Origin: PALSA-612 sp963773055
GTDB taxonomy: Bacteria; Actinomycetota; Thermoleophilia; Gaiellales; Gaiellaceae
Length of the DNA: 64,000 nucleotides
Reading direction: 5' to 3'
Assembly (NCBI GenBank): GCA_963773055.1
Contig: CAVYZL010000006.1
Span: forward strand, 930,001-994,000
Every line of letters begins with the position of its first letter. Positions within the stretch are counted from its first letter, which is position 1. Shown here piece after piece: positions 1 through 12,728 of the stretch. A program made the position numbers and the translations under genes. The notes beneath the pieces were generated by a model that was not told the origin of the DNA, ran no database searches, and saw only the letters and a program-made list of their open reading frames with translations.

Positions 1-425
1 ACCGCGACATCGTCGTCCAGACCCCCGTGGTCATGATCTCCGCGGCGCTCATCGACGCGAGCCGGCTCGGTGGCTGGCTCGAACGCCTTCTCCTCTACGT
101 CCTCGGGCCGCTCGCGGCGGCCCTTCAGCACATCGTTCTCTCGCCGAAGCGCGAGTACGCTGCGGACCGCTTCGCCGCGGAGATCTGCGATACGCCGCAC
201 GGGCTCGCCGATGCGCTGCTTCGCCTCGATCAGGCTGCTGAGCTCGTGGAGTTCCGCGCCAGCCCGGCTGCGGAACCCCTGTTCACGATCGACCCCTTCG
301 AGGACAGCGGGCTCGCCACGATGTTTCGCTCGCACCCGCCGGTCGCCGAGCGCGTCCGTCGCCTGCGCGAGCTCGATCCCGGGCCAGAAACAGACGAGGC
401 CGCCCTGGGGCGGCCTCGAGAATAA
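1..425 (+). CDS. M48 family zinc metallopeptidase (HtpX-like), C-terminal part
   Basis: The frame is open from the window edge to TAA at 423-425, so the N-terminus and the HExxH helix lie outside. A hydrophobic segment (about residues 20-45 of the visible part) is followed by SPKREYAADRFAAEIC, which matches the third-ligand helix (ExxxD) of M48 peptidases, and by the typical C-terminal SHPPVAERVRRL. M48 enzymes are usually membrane-bound proteases that degrade misfolded proteins. The last about 10 codons form a perfect GC-rich hairpin that is probably the terminator of the convergent rRNA operon. The subfamily (HtpX or a BlaR/peptidase-M56 relative) cannot be fixed from the fragment. Confidence 0.75.
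   Translation, partial: RDIVVQTPVVMISAALIDASRLGGWLERLLLYVLGPLAAALQHIVLSPKREYAADRFAAEICDTPHGLADALLRLDQAAELVEFRASPAAEPLFTIDPFEDSGLATMFRSHPPVAERVRRLRELDPGPETDEAALGRPRE
395..418 (-). terminator. Intrinsic terminator of the rRNA operon
   Basis: A perfect 10-bp GC-rich stem (395-404 with 409-418, loop CTGG) lies just beyond the 5S 3' end on the minus strand. The minus-strand sequence after it is GTCTGTTTCTGG, a modest T-rich tail. The hairpin is inside the 3' end of the convergent peptidase gene. Confidence 0.6.
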
Positions 426-541
426 TCCGGCGGCGACCTACTCTCCCGGGGGCTTTCGCCCCGAGTACCATCGGCGCTGGCGGGCTTAACTGCTCTGTTC
501 GGAATGGGAAGAGGTGTATCCCCGCCGCTATGACCACCGGA
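426..541 (-). rRNA. rrf: 5S ribosomal RNA
   Basis: About 116 nt on the minus strand. It begins TCCGGTGGTCATAGCGG, contains the conserved loop CCCATTCCGAACAGAGCAG and ends GTCGCCGCCGGA, so the two ends pair as the 5S helix I. It lies about 108 nt downstream of the 23S gene, as in a standard 16S-23S-5S operon. Confidence 0.95.
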
Positions 542-610
542 AGTTGTGAGAGCATCGGTGCCTGGTTTAACCTGGCTCCGATTCCGTTTCAACGCGCGTA
601 ACTCGCGCAC

Positions 611-636
611 GCACACCCTCAAAACTCCATAGCAGC
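611..636 (-). other. 23S processing stem, 3' strand
   Basis: This segment is nearly complementary to 3654-3679 across the 23S gene (shared core GCTGCTATGGAGTTTT). In the precursor transcript the two would pair to form the long helix cut by RNase III. The assignment rests on the visible inverted complementarity and the positions flanking 23S. Confidence 0.7.
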
Positions 637-648
637 TCATCGGTGTTC

Positions 649-3634
<2,986 letters not shown>

Positions 3635-3653
3635 GTGAAGAACACCGTGTATT

Positions 3654-3679
3654 GCTGCTATGGAGTTTTCAAGGTGCGC
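3654..3679 (-). other. 23S processing stem, 5' strand
   Basis: Pairs with 611-636 in the pre-rRNA; the shared core is GCTGCTATGGAGTTTT followed by partially matching bases. It lies about 20 nt upstream of the 23S 5' end. Confidence 0.7.
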
Positions 3680-3713
3680 GCGGACCGGGTCCGCCGAGAG
3701 CGCCCGAAGAGGG

Positions 3714-3741
3714 GCGGTCTCTCAAAACTCAACAGCGTGGC
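3714..3741 (-). other. 16S processing stem, 3' strand
   Basis: In the transcript this reads GCCACGCTGTTGAGTTTT and continues into a G/A-rich stretch. It pairs with the leader element at 5548-5574 (core CTCAACAGCGTG), giving the RNase III stem around 16S. Confidence 0.7.
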
Positions 3742-3828
3742 TGACATTACGATCGAGGTCGACGTTGCTTCCAGGCGAGCCGGGCACGAAGGCCCGACGC
3801 CTACGGAGTTTGAGCTCCGTATTCCCTA

Positions 3829-5377
<1,549 letters not shown>

Positions 5378-5547
5378 GATCGTTTCCGAACGCCATGCCA
5401 AAGGCAGTTCAAACAACACTGCCCGAAGGCAGAGCGCGTTGGAAGCTGTATTCCGGTGAGCTTGTGCTCAAAGGTCACGTCCGAAGACGTGACGGGATAT
5501 GACTCCACCGGCCCCAGAAACGGGACCAGCGGGTCTCGATCGCAAAT

Positions 5548-5574
5548 GCACGCTGTTGAGTTTTCAAAGACCGC
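5548..5574 (-). other. 16S processing stem, 5' strand
   Basis: In the leader transcript this reads TCTTTGAAAACTCAACAGCG. It is complementary to the spacer element at 3714-3741. Confidence 0.7.
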
Positions 5575-5591
5575 ACCCCTCGCGAGGGCTG

Positions 5592-5618
5592 AAAAAAGCC
5601 TCCGGTCGCACCAGAGGC
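5592..5618 (-). terminator. Intrinsic terminator downstream of tyrS / in rRNA leader
   Basis: The minus strand reads GCCTCTGGTGCGACCGGAGG then C and TTTTTT: a 9-bp stem with one mismatch and a 3-nt loop, followed directly by six T. It lies 115 bp after the tyrS stop and only 17 bp before the 16S processing stem. Confidence 0.7.
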
Positions 5619-5733
5619 CCTTCGTGCTTCCAGATACAGGTCGTATCGGTTCGGCTCGACGGGTCTCCGTTGTCGATTGCAGGCTACTCCAGCCTCTGTC
5701 GAGGCGGCCCGGGCATGGTAGCAGAGGTGGGGC

Positions 5734-6888
5734 TTAGTCGGCTGAGAAGCGCACGAATCTGCGCTTTCCCGCCTGGACGAGGGCGCCGGCAAGACGATCC
5801 CTCGGCAGATCCAGCTCGGTCACGGCCTCGTCGTTCACCTTCACCCCGCCTTGCGCCAGCAGCCGCCGCGCCTCGCTCGTCGACGCGATTCCGAGCACGT
5901 CGACGAGCACGGCCGGGAGATGGATCGGGTCACCCTCGGGGAGCGGCTCCACGGAGACGTCGTCGGGCGCACGGCCCTCGCGCACGACGCGCGTGAAGTG
6001 CTCCTCCGCAGCGGCGGCTGCCTCCTTCCCGTGCGCGCGCGAGACGACGAAGCGCGCGAAGCGGAGCTTTGCCTCGAGCGGATCGGCCGCGCTCGGGTCC
6101 TCGGCCGACTCCATGACCAGGCGGTAGAGCTCCGGGAGCGCGTCGTCGGAGAAGCGCATTGCCTTGCCGAACTGCTCCTCCGGCGCCTCGACGAGCGCAA
6201 GGTAGTTGCCGCGCGAGCCGGACATCTTCGCGCCGTCCCAGGAGTCGATCAACGGCGTCGTCAGCACGACCTGCGGCTCGAGGCCGTACGCATCCATCAC
6301 CGTGCGGCCCATGTGCAGGTTGTAGAGCTGATCGGTGCCGCCGAGCTCCACGTCTGCCTCCACCGCCACCGAGTCGTACGCCTGCATCAGCGGGTAGAGG
6401 AGCTCGGACACGCTGATCGGCGCGCCCGTGCCGTAGCGCTGCGCGAAGTCCTCGCGCTCGAGTAGTTGTGCCACGGTGGCGGTCCGCGTGAGCCGCAGCA
6501 CCTCCGCGAAGTCGAGCTCGCCCAGCCATTCGCCGTTGTAGCGCACCTCCGTCCGCTCGGGCACGAGGATCGTGTACGCAGACTCGAAGAACCGTTGTGC
6601 CATGCGGTCGATCTCCTCGGGGTCGAGCATCGGCCGCTCCTCCGAGCGCCCGGACGGATCGCCGATCCGTGTCGTGTAGTCCCCGACGATCAGCACACCC
6701 GTGTGGCCCTCGTCCTGAAATGCGCGCATTCGCTGAAGCGGGATCCCGTTGCCTAGGTGGATGTGCGGCGCCGTGACGTCGATCCCGAGCTTCACGCGCA
6801 GCGGCTCGCCGCGCGCCAGCTTCGCCTCGAGAGCTCCCTCGGGCTCGACGTGGACAGCGTTACGGGTGAGGTCTGCGACTCCCATCGG
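5734..6888 (-). CDS. tyrS: Tyrosyl-tRNA synthetase
   Basis: 384 aa. It charges tRNA-Tyr in the cytoplasm. Class I signatures are visible: a HIGH-type motif HLGNGIP (near residue 45), the second catalytic motif as KMSGS (residues about 226-230), and substrate-pocket elements GDYTTRIGD and ELGGTDQLYN. The C-terminal about 65 residues are an S4 RNA-binding domain (EARRLLAQGGVKVNDEAV). The frame stays open further upstream, but homology begins at MGVADLTRNAVHV, so the ATG at 6888 is chosen. It is divergent from the PBP gene with about 38 bp between starts, and is followed by an intrinsic terminator and the rRNA operon on the same strand. Confidence 0.95.
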   Translation of the reverse strand, partial: PMGVADLTRNAVHVEPEGALEAKLARGEPLRVKLGIDVTAPHIHLGNGIPLQRMRAFQDEGHTGVLIVGDYTTRIGDPSGRSEERPMLDPEEIDRMAQRFFESAYTILVPERTEVRYNGEWLGELDFAEVLRLTRTATVAQLLEREDFAQRYGTGAPISVSELLYPLMQAYDSVAVEADVELGGTDQLYNLHMGRTVMDAYGLEPQVVLTTPLIDSWDGAKMSGSRGNYLALVEAPEEQFGKAMRFSDDALPELYRLVMESAEDPSAADPLEAKLRFARFVVSRAHGKEAAAAAEEHFTRVVREGRAPDDVSVEPLPEGDPIHLPAVLVDVLGIASTSEARRLLAQGGVKVNDEAVTELDLPRDRLAGALVQAGKRRFVRFSAD

Positions 6889-6926
6889 CGCGCCAACGTT
6901 ACAATCCGACGGCTCTCGTGCGGCAA

Positions 6927-9382
6927 ATGGGTTCTCAAGGGGAGAGACACCGCCGACGAAGGATCCGCAAGCTCCGCCTGCTGGCCCTCCTCGTCGTGCT
7001 CGGTCTCGTAGGTAGCGCGTCATTCGCGTACGGTCTCGTGACCGCGCTTGCAAGCGAGATCCCGAAGCTCGACCCCGCGCGCTACCACCCCGACAAGAAC
7101 AGCTACGTCTACACGTCCGACGGCCGCGTGCTGGCCGTGCTCCGCGGTGACGAAGCACGCATCGTCGTCAAGTCGGACCAGATCTCCGACCTGATGAAGC
7201 AGGCGATCGTCGCGGTCGAGGACCGGCGGTTCTTCGAGCACCGCGGCGTCGACGTGCGAGGCATCGTGCGCGCCGTCTGGCAAGACCTCCGGAACCGCGC
7301 GGTCGTCGAAGGCGGCTCGACGATCACGCAGCAGTTCGTGAAGAACGCGTACGTCCATTCGAGCCGGACCGTGGAGCGAAAGCTGAAGGAAGCGGCGCTC
7401 GCGTGGCAGCTCGAGCAGCGCTGGCCGAAGGACCGGATCCTCACCGCCTATCTGAACACGATCTACTTCGGCAACGGCGCCTACGGCATCGAGCAGGCCT
7501 CCCGCGTCTACTTCCAGCATTCGGCCGACCGGCTGACGCTTGCAGAGTCGGCGCTGCTCGCGGGCATTCCCGCCGACCCGACGCTCTACGACCCCGCCGC
7601 CAACCCCCAGCAGGCACGAGCACGGCGAAAGGTCGTCCTCCGCGACATGCTCCAGCAGGGGGCGATCACGTGGGGCGAGTTCAAGCGCGCGAACGCGAAG
7701 CCGCTGCCCGATCCGGCGTCGATCCACCTGCCGGGCATCCAGGGCCCGGCGCCCGTACTTCACGAACTACGTCAAGCAGCAGCTGATCGACACGTACGGC
7801 ACGGCGCGCGTCTTCGGCGGCGGCCTCCGCGTGCGAACCTCGATCGACCTCGACCTGCAGGACATGGCACGCGAGGCGATCGCGAAGTGGCTCCCCGATC
7901 CCAACGGGCCGGCGGCGGCGCTCGTCGCGATCGACCCGCGTGACGGCCGGGTGCTCGCGATGTCGGGCGGGCGGAACTACAGCGCGAGCCAGTTCAACCT
8001 CGCCGTCCAGGGTGAGAGGCAGCCCGGGTCGTCGTTCAAGCCGATGGCGCTCGCGGCTGCGCTCAACCAGGGCATCTCCCCGACGACGACGTTCGTCTCA
8101 GGCCCGGTCACGATCTCGCTCGGAGACCGCGACTGGCACGTCGAGAACTACGAGGGCTCGAACCTCGGCACGATCGACCTCGAGACGGCGACGACGTACT
8201 CCGACAACACCGTCTACGCGCAGCTGACGGACATCGTGCGCCCCCAGGCGGTCGCGGGAATGGCGCGCAAGCTCGGGATCACCAGCAAGCTCAAGGGCTA
8301 CTTCTCGCTCACGCTCGGCGGAGAGGCCGTCAACCCGCTCGAGATGGCTCGCGCGTACGCCTCGCTTCGCGAACAGCGGCCAGAGGATCGACGGCAGCCT
8401 GATGGGGAACCAGCCGCGCGCGGTGCTCTCGATCGGCAAGAAGGCGAACGCGCCGGTCGAGAAACGCGCGCTCGGCGACAACGAGGCCGCGATCGAGACC
8501 CGCCTGCTCCAGGAGGTGGTCGAGAGCGGCACCGGACGGCGCGCCCAGCTTTCCGACGGACGGCCGGTCGCCGGCAAGACCGGCACGACGGAGAACTACG
8601 GCGACGCGTGGTTCGTCGGCTACACGCCGCAGCTCGCGGTCGCCGTCTGGGTCGGCTACCCGGACAACCTGCGGCCGATGCTCACCGACTACCACGGCGA
8701 TCCCGTCGCCGGCGGCACATTCCCTGCGCTCATCTTCAAGGCCTTCATGGAGAAGGCGCTGCCCCAGATGGACGCGCAGCCCGAGTCGTTCACGCCGCCC
8801 TCCTACCCGTACGCGTCGCCGCGGCGAATCGTCTTCCGCGACGGACGCTGGCGGCTCGACAACGGCTACTGCAAGAGCACGCGGGTCGTCCTCTATTTCT
8901 CGGGCGAAGGCCCCGACACGACCGCGAACTGCAAGCCGAACGAGGTCGAGGTGCCGGACGTGATCAGCATGACCTACGACGAGGCGAAGGCGCGGCTCGC
9001 GCTCCAGCCGCTGGACGCTTCGCCGATCTACAAGCCCGCCCGGCCGGGCCAGCGCGTGGGCATCGTGGTCGGCGAGCTTCCGGGCGTCCGTGCGCGGCTC
9101 TCGTCATACGACACCGTGCGCCTCGTCGTCACCAAGGCGACGCACGGCGTCGTGCCGAACGTCGTCGGCAAGCCGGTCGCCAAGGCGCGCGATCGGCTGA
9201 CCGAGCGCGGGCTCGAGACCGTCGTACGGGGACGCGTCGCGAAGGGCAGGCCCGGACGCGTCCTCGTGCAGCAACCCCTGGCCGGCGTAGCCGCGGGGCC
9301 GCGGATGCGGGTCAGGCTGGTCGTCTCGAAGGCGAGGACGAAGGCCGAGCCGCACGCCAAGGCGAAGGCGCCGAGCGGCTGA
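6927..9382 (+). CDS. Class A penicillin-binding protein with PASTA domains (two frameshifts)
   Basis: About 817 aa if repaired. It is a bifunctional peptidoglycan synthase on the outer face of the membrane. There is an N-terminal basic stretch and one TM helix, a GT51 glycosyltransferase (EDRRFFEHRGVD, GGSTITQQFVKN), then a transpeptidase with SSFK, SDN and KTGT motifs, and two C-terminal PASTA repeats that bind muropeptides. The frame breaks twice. At 7752-7754 one extra C turns GPAPYFTNYV out of frame. At 8365 one extra C separates ARAYAS from FANSGQR. Removing one base at each site restores perfect family sequence, so sequencing error is likely. Start: ATG 6927; GTG 6918 is the alternative, and neither has a clear Shine-Dalgarno. 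Confidence 0.88.
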
Positions 9383-9935
9383 GAAACCGCGAGCCGGCTA
9401 CGACGAACCGCCACGGACGGTCCTCCGCTCGGTTGATCCCGATCCGCGGCACCGCGAGGATCTCCGGCGCATCCCTGGGCGCGTAGATCGCGAAGGGCGA
9501 GCGGTCGAGCCTCGCCCCGTCGAGCTCCTTCGTGATCGCGAGCGCCTGGCAGAGGCGACCCGGCCCCGCGCACAGGAGGCGCACGTCGTCGAGCCCGCGC
9601 CGCGCCTCCATCGCCTCGATACCGGCGCCAGGCTCGAGCGCCCGGATCAGCGCCGCCTGCGGAGAGCCTTCTCCTGCGCAGACGACGTTCAGGCACCAGT
9701 GCACGCCATATGAGCGGTACACGTACGCGTGGCCCGGCGGGCCGAACATCGACGCGTTGCTCGGCGTCTGCCCGCGATAGCCGTGGCTCGCCGGATCGTC
9801 CGGACCGTATGCCTCGATCTCGACGATCACGCCGCCGACGCCGTCGACGAGCAATGTGGCGCCGACCAGCTCTGGCGCGACCTCGTGCACCGAACGCGCG
9901 AAGAACCCTCGCGTGAGCCTGGCCGGGCGGCTCAG
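9312..9935 (-). CDS. mpg: 3-methyladenine DNA glycosylase (AAG/MPG family)
   Basis: 207 aa from the inferred start. It excises alkylated or deaminated purines in base-excision repair. Family blocks are visible: LTRGFFARS at the N-terminus, the catalytic-glutamate segment VEIEAYGPDDPASH, the intercalating-loop region SYGVHWCLNVV, and AGPGRLCQAL. Homology begins upstream of the first ATG/GTG in the frame. The only codon that allows this is CTG at 9935, which overlaps the stop of the preceding gene as CTGA, matching the 4-bp coupling used elsewhere here. A shorter product from GTG 9890 would lose the conserved LTRGFFARS. The 3' end overlaps the convergent PBP gene by 71 bp. Confidence 0.85.
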   Translation of the reverse strand: MSRPARLTRGFFARSVHEVAPELVGATLLVDGVGGVIVEIEAYGPDDPASHGYRGQTPSNASMFGPPGHAYVYRSYGVHWCLNVVCAGEGSPQAALIRALEPGAGIEAMEARRGLDDVRLLCAGPGRLCQALAITKELDGARLDRSPFAIYAPRDAPEILAVPRIGINRAEDRPWRFVVAGSRFLSRSAPSPWRAARPSSSPSRRPA

Positions 9936-10288
9936 AACAGCTTGTTCGCGGCGCCGGGCTTCGCGCTCGCCTCGAGCAGCTTGCGCGCACGGCGGCCGAG
10001 ATCGGTGAGGTCGACCTTGCCGGTCTCGGACTGCTCGGCGATCAGCTCGGCGAGCTCGAGCGACTGATCGATCAGCGGCGACGCCGCGGACACGTCGTGC
10101 CCCATGTCATGAAGGATCGTGCGCTCGGTGCGGGAGGCGATGATCGGCTCGGGGATGCCCTCGATCCAGACGCGCGTGCGGCGGCCACTTCCCCGTTCCT
10201 CCGCGTCGAGCGGCTCGAGCGAGTAGATCTTGTCGGCGCGCGCGTACTTCCCGAAGCCGAGGAAGATCATCCGCGTGCCGTCTGCCAC
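9932..10288 (-). CDS. RemA-like (DUF370) regulatory protein with C-terminal extension
   Basis: 118 aa. The N-terminal about 65 residues resemble RemA/DUF370 proteins: FLGFGKYARADKIYSLEP, then GRRTRVWIEG and a segment ending SRTERTILHDM. In Bacillus, RemA is a DNA-binding regulator of matrix and osmoprotection genes. The last about 50 residues, predicted helical (QSLELAELIAEQSETGKVDL), are not part of the minimal family. GTG 10288 sits exactly where a leaderless transcript from a good promoter (-35 TGTCCT and -10 ATTATC as read on the plus strand) would start; ATG 10270 is the alternative. It lies between the cupin gene and mpg on the minus strand. Whether it is a regulator here is inferred from family only. 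Confidence 0.65.
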   Translation of the reverse strand: MADGTRMIFLGFGKYARADKIYSLEPLDAEERGSGRRTRVWIEGIPEPIIASRTERTILHDMGHDVSAASPLIDQSLELAELIAEQSETGKVDLTDLGRRARKLLEASAKPGAANKLF

Positions 10289-10294
10289 GCGCCG

Positions 10295-10323
10295 ATTATC
10301 CCACTACTCGAAGAACGTGTCCT
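10295..10323 (-). promoter_or_regulatory. Candidate sigma-70-type promoter for the RemA-like gene
   Basis: On the minus strand: AGGACA (10323-10318), a 17-bp spacer, GATAAT (10300-10295), then 6 nt to the GTG at 10288. The spacing predicts transcription starting at or next to that GTG. The -35 box lies in the 3' end of the cupin gene. Confidence 0.45.
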
Positions 10324-10666
10324 CGTGGCGATACGGCGGAGCGCACGTGCAGAGCAGGCGGAGAGGGCCGCCGCCCGTGTTCGTGAGCGTGTGCCAAGTC
10401 CCGGGCGGGATCGGCACCGCGTCGCCTGCGGCGACGTCACCGGTCTCGCCGCCGAGCTCGAGCAGTCCGCCGCCCTCGAGGATGAAGTACACCTCCTCGC
10501 TCTCACGGTGGTAGTGGCGTTCGGTCGACTGGCCCGGCTCGAGCGTCGCCTCGGCCACGCTGTGCCTGGCGGTGCCGCCGGTCGGGATGCCGCAGAGCTC
10601 GCGGATCAGGCTCCCGTCCTTCGTCACGAACGGCTCCGTCGCAGCGAGCGAGCGGACGTCGATCAC
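10304..10666 (-). CDS. Cupin-domain protein
   Basis: 120 aa, a single small beta-barrel. Cupin motif 1 is visible as ERHYHRESEEVYFILEGGG (metal-binding His/His/Glu) and motif 2 as PPGTWHTLTNTG. Such stand-alone cupins are often sugar-nucleotide or polyketide isomerases, or sensors; nothing in the sequence tells which. The GTG start at 10666 overlaps the stop of the upstream aminotransferase gene (GTGA), so the two are probably translated together. That gene is a DegT family member, so a sugar-modification role is possible. Confidence 0.75.
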   Translation of the reverse strand: MIDVRSLAATEPFVTKDGSLIRELCGIPTGGTARHSVAEATLEPGQSTERHYHRESEEVYFILEGGGLLELGGETGDVAAGDAVPIPPGTWHTLTNTGGGPLRLLCTCAPPYRHEDTFFE

Positions 10667-11790
10667 AGCGACTGCGCGAGCGCTTCGATCACACGCTCCT
10701 GCGCCTCGGCCTCGATGCCCGAGTGGAACGGGATCGAGACGAGCCGGCGGCTCGCCTCCTCGGAGACCGGGCACATCCCCTCGCGGAAGCCGAACCGCTC
10801 GCGCATGTACGACTGGAGGTGGATCGACGGCAGGTAGCGGCTCGTCTGGATGCCGCCGCGCTCGAGCTCGGCGATCACGTGCTCGCGGTCGATCTCCGGC
10901 GCAAGCCGGACGGGATAGACGAACCACGAGCGCTTGTGATCCTCGTCGTCGGCAAGCAATGGCTCTGCACCAGGAACGTCCTCGAGCAGCTCCGCATAGC
11001 GCGCAGCTGCAGCGGACCTGAGCGACAGCAACAGATCGAGCTTCTCGAGCTGCGCGACGCCGAGCGCCGCTGCGACGTCCGAGAGCCGATAGTTGTAGCC
11101 GAGCCGCGCGTGTTCGAGCCAGCCGCCGGAATCGGCACGGCCCTGGTTGGCAAGGCTCTCGAGCAGCCTGTGCTCCTCGTCCGACCCGGTGACGACGAGG
11201 CCCCCCTCGCCGGTCGTCATCTGCTTGTTGGGGTAGAAGGCGAAGACGGCCAGATGACCGTGCGACCCGATCGGGCGGCCCTTGTACGTCGCGCCGAGCG
11301 CCTCGCAGGAGTCCTCGATCAGCACGAGCCCGTGGCGCTCGCAGATCTCCTGCAGCGGGTCGAGCTCGCAGGGGTAGCCGAAGATGTCGACCGCGACGAC
11401 CGCGCGCGTGCGCTCGGTGATCGCGGCCTCGACGGCGCCGGGGTCGAGGTTGAGCGTCGCCGGTTCGATGTCCGCGAACACGGGCGTCGCGCCCTCGTAG
11501 ATCGCGCAGTTCGCAGACGCCACGAACGAGAAGGGCGACGTGATCACCTCGTCCCCCGGCCCGACACCTGCCAGGTGGACGGCGAGGTGCAGGCCGGCCG
11601 TACCGCTGGACACGGCCGTCGCGTGCAGCGCTTCTACACGCTCGGCGAACAGCGCCTCGAAGCGGTCGACCATCGGCCCGAGCGACAGGCGGCCCGAGCG
11701 GAGCACCTCGAGCACGAGCTCCTCCTCGCGGCCGTCGAAGTACGGCGCGGACAGCCCGAGCGGCGTCGACGCCGCGGCCTTCGGCGTCAT
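10663..11790 (-). CDS. DegT/DnrJ/EryC1/StrS family PLP-dependent aminotransferase
   Basis: 375 aa. It transfers an amino group, typically from glutamate, to a keto-sugar nucleotide. Family features: FYPNKQMTTGEGG with the PLP-binding lysine, EDSCEALGATYKG (cofactor phosphate/aspartate region), SGTAGLHLA, and the C-terminal GIQTSRYLPSIHLQ. The start is ATG 11790, overlapping the ilvE stop (ATGA); a longer in-frame start upstream would add unrelated residues. Its product may feed glycan or nucleotide-sugar synthesis. It lies far from the glycan locus and within an amino-acid gene run, so the substrate is unknown. Confidence 0.85.
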   Translation of the reverse strand: MTPKAAASTPLGLSAPYFDGREEELVLEVLRSGRLSLGPMVDRFEALFAERVEALHATAVSSGTAGLHLAVHLAGVGPGDEVITSPFSFVASANCAIYEGATPVFADIEPATLNLDPGAVEAAITERTRAVVAVDIFGYPCELDPLQEICERHGLVLIEDSCEALGATYKGRPIGSHGHLAVFAFYPNKQMTTGEGGLVVTGSDEEHRLLESLANQGRADSGGWLEHARLGYNYRLSDVAAALGVAQLEKLDLLLSLRSAAAARYAELLEDVPGAEPLLADDEDHKRSWFVYPVRLAPEIDREHVIAELERGGIQTSRYLPSIHLQSYMRERFGFREGMCPVSEEASRRLVSIPFHSGIEAEAQERVIEALAQSL

Positions 11791-12725
11791 GCCTGGGCTG
11801 GCGTGTGCGCGAGGAAGTCCAGCCAGTCGGTCCACTGCGGCTTGCGGCCGCGGACCGTGTCCCAGTAGGTCTGCTGGATCTCCTTCGTGATCGGGCCGGG
11901 GTCACCGATCACGTGGTCGTCGACGGAGCGGATCGGCGTCACCTCGGCGGCCGTGCCGCACATGAACACCTCGTCCGCGATGTAGAGGTCGGCGCGGATC
12001 AGCTGCCTCTCGTTGACCGTATAGCCGAGCGACCTGGCGATCTCGATGATCGTCTCGCGGGTGATGCCCGGCAGGATCGACGCCGATAGGTCGGGCGTCG
12101 ACAGCACGCCGTCCTTGACGATGAAGATGTTCTCGCCGGAGCCGTCGGCGATGTAGCCGTCGTGCGTGAGGAGGATCGCCTCGTCGTAGCCCGCCCGCTG
12201 CGCCTCGTGGACGGCGAGCATCGAGTTGAGGTAGACGCCCGTCGCCTTGGCCGTGTGGGGGATGGTGTTCGGGCCGATCCGCTTCCAGGACGAGATCATC
12301 GCGCGGATGCCGTCGCGCTGGCCATCCTCGCCGAGATACGGCGCCCACGGGAAGCAGATCACCGCGACGTCGACGGAGTTCCCGCGCGTGTGCACGCCTA
12401 GCTCGCCGTAGCCGTAGAACGCGATCGGCCGGAGGTACGACTCCTCGAGGCCGCAGCCCGCGAGCACCTCGTGGCACGCGTCCCGCAGCTCCTCGACGGA
12501 GTACGGCATCTCCATGTAGAGCATCTGCGCCGACTGCTCGAGCCTCCTCAGATGGTCACGGAGGCGAAACACGGCGGAGCCTCGCTCGGTGGCGTAGCAC
12601 CGTATGCCCTCGAATACGCCAGTGCCGTAGTGGAGACCGTGGCTCGCGACGTGGACGCGGGCATCGGCCCAGTCCACGAGCTCGCCGTTCATCCAGATCT
12701 TCTCGGTCTCCTGCACGGCGACCAA
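11787..12725 (-). CDS. ilvE: Branched-chain amino acid aminotransferase
   Basis: 312 aa, class IV PLP aminotransferase catalysing the last step of Val/Leu/Ile synthesis and the first of degradation. Recognisable: EKIWMNGELVDWADARVHV at the N-terminus, HYGTGVFEGIRCY, the PLP-lysine segment (HTAKATGVYLNSM), DEAILLTHDGYIADGSGENIF, and CGTAAEVTPI near the C-terminus. The start is probably TTG 12725; GTG 12716 is possible. Only 3 bp separate it from the ybaK stop, and it overlaps the DegT gene by 4 bp. Confidence 0.92.
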   Translation of the reverse strand: MVAVQETEKIWMNGELVDWADARVHVASHGLHYGTGVFEGIRCYATERGSAVFRLRDHLRRLEQSAQMLYMEMPYSVEELRDACHEVLAGCGLEESYLRPIAFYGYGELGVHTRGNSVDVAVICFPWAPYLGEDGQRDGIRAMISSWKRIGPNTIPHTAKATGVYLNSMLAVHEAQRAGYDEAILLTHDGYIADGSGENIFIVKDGVLSTPDLSASILPGITRETIIEIARSLGYTVNERQLIRADLYIADEVFMCGTAAEVTPIRSVDDHVIGDPGPITKEIQQTYWDTVRGRKPQWTDWLDFLAHTPAQA

Positions 12726-12728
12726 ATA

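Larger units (their letters stand above)
3641..3828 (-). other. 16S-23S internal transcribed spacer without tRNA genes
   Basis: A short spacer of about 190 nt with no tRNA cloverleaf on either strand. It contains the 5' strand of the 23S processing stem (3654-3679) and the 3' strand of the 16S processing stem (3714-3741), plus a GC-rich hairpin between them. The absence of tRNA-Ile/tRNA-Ala is common in actinobacterial operons. Confidence 0.75.
5378..5733 (-). other. rRNA leader and tyrS-rrn intergenic region
   Basis: About 356 bp with no credible gene. In transcription order (minus strand) it holds a small GCCTC/GAGGC hairpin, an intrinsic terminator (5592-5618), a 12-bp palindrome CCCTCGCGAGGG (5577-5588), the 5' half of the 16S processing stem (5548-5574) and about 170 nt of leader. 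No -35/-10 pair convincing enough to call as the rRNA promoter was found. Confidence 0.6.

Noticed and set aside
3641..3828. Possible tRNA in the 16S-23S spacer
   Set aside because: No cloverleaf or T-loop GTTCGA was found on either strand; the spacer is explained by processing stems.
6900..6905. TACAAT as a promoter -10 for the PBP gene
   Set aside because: The position is plausible but there is no -35 match at the right distance, so it was not listed.
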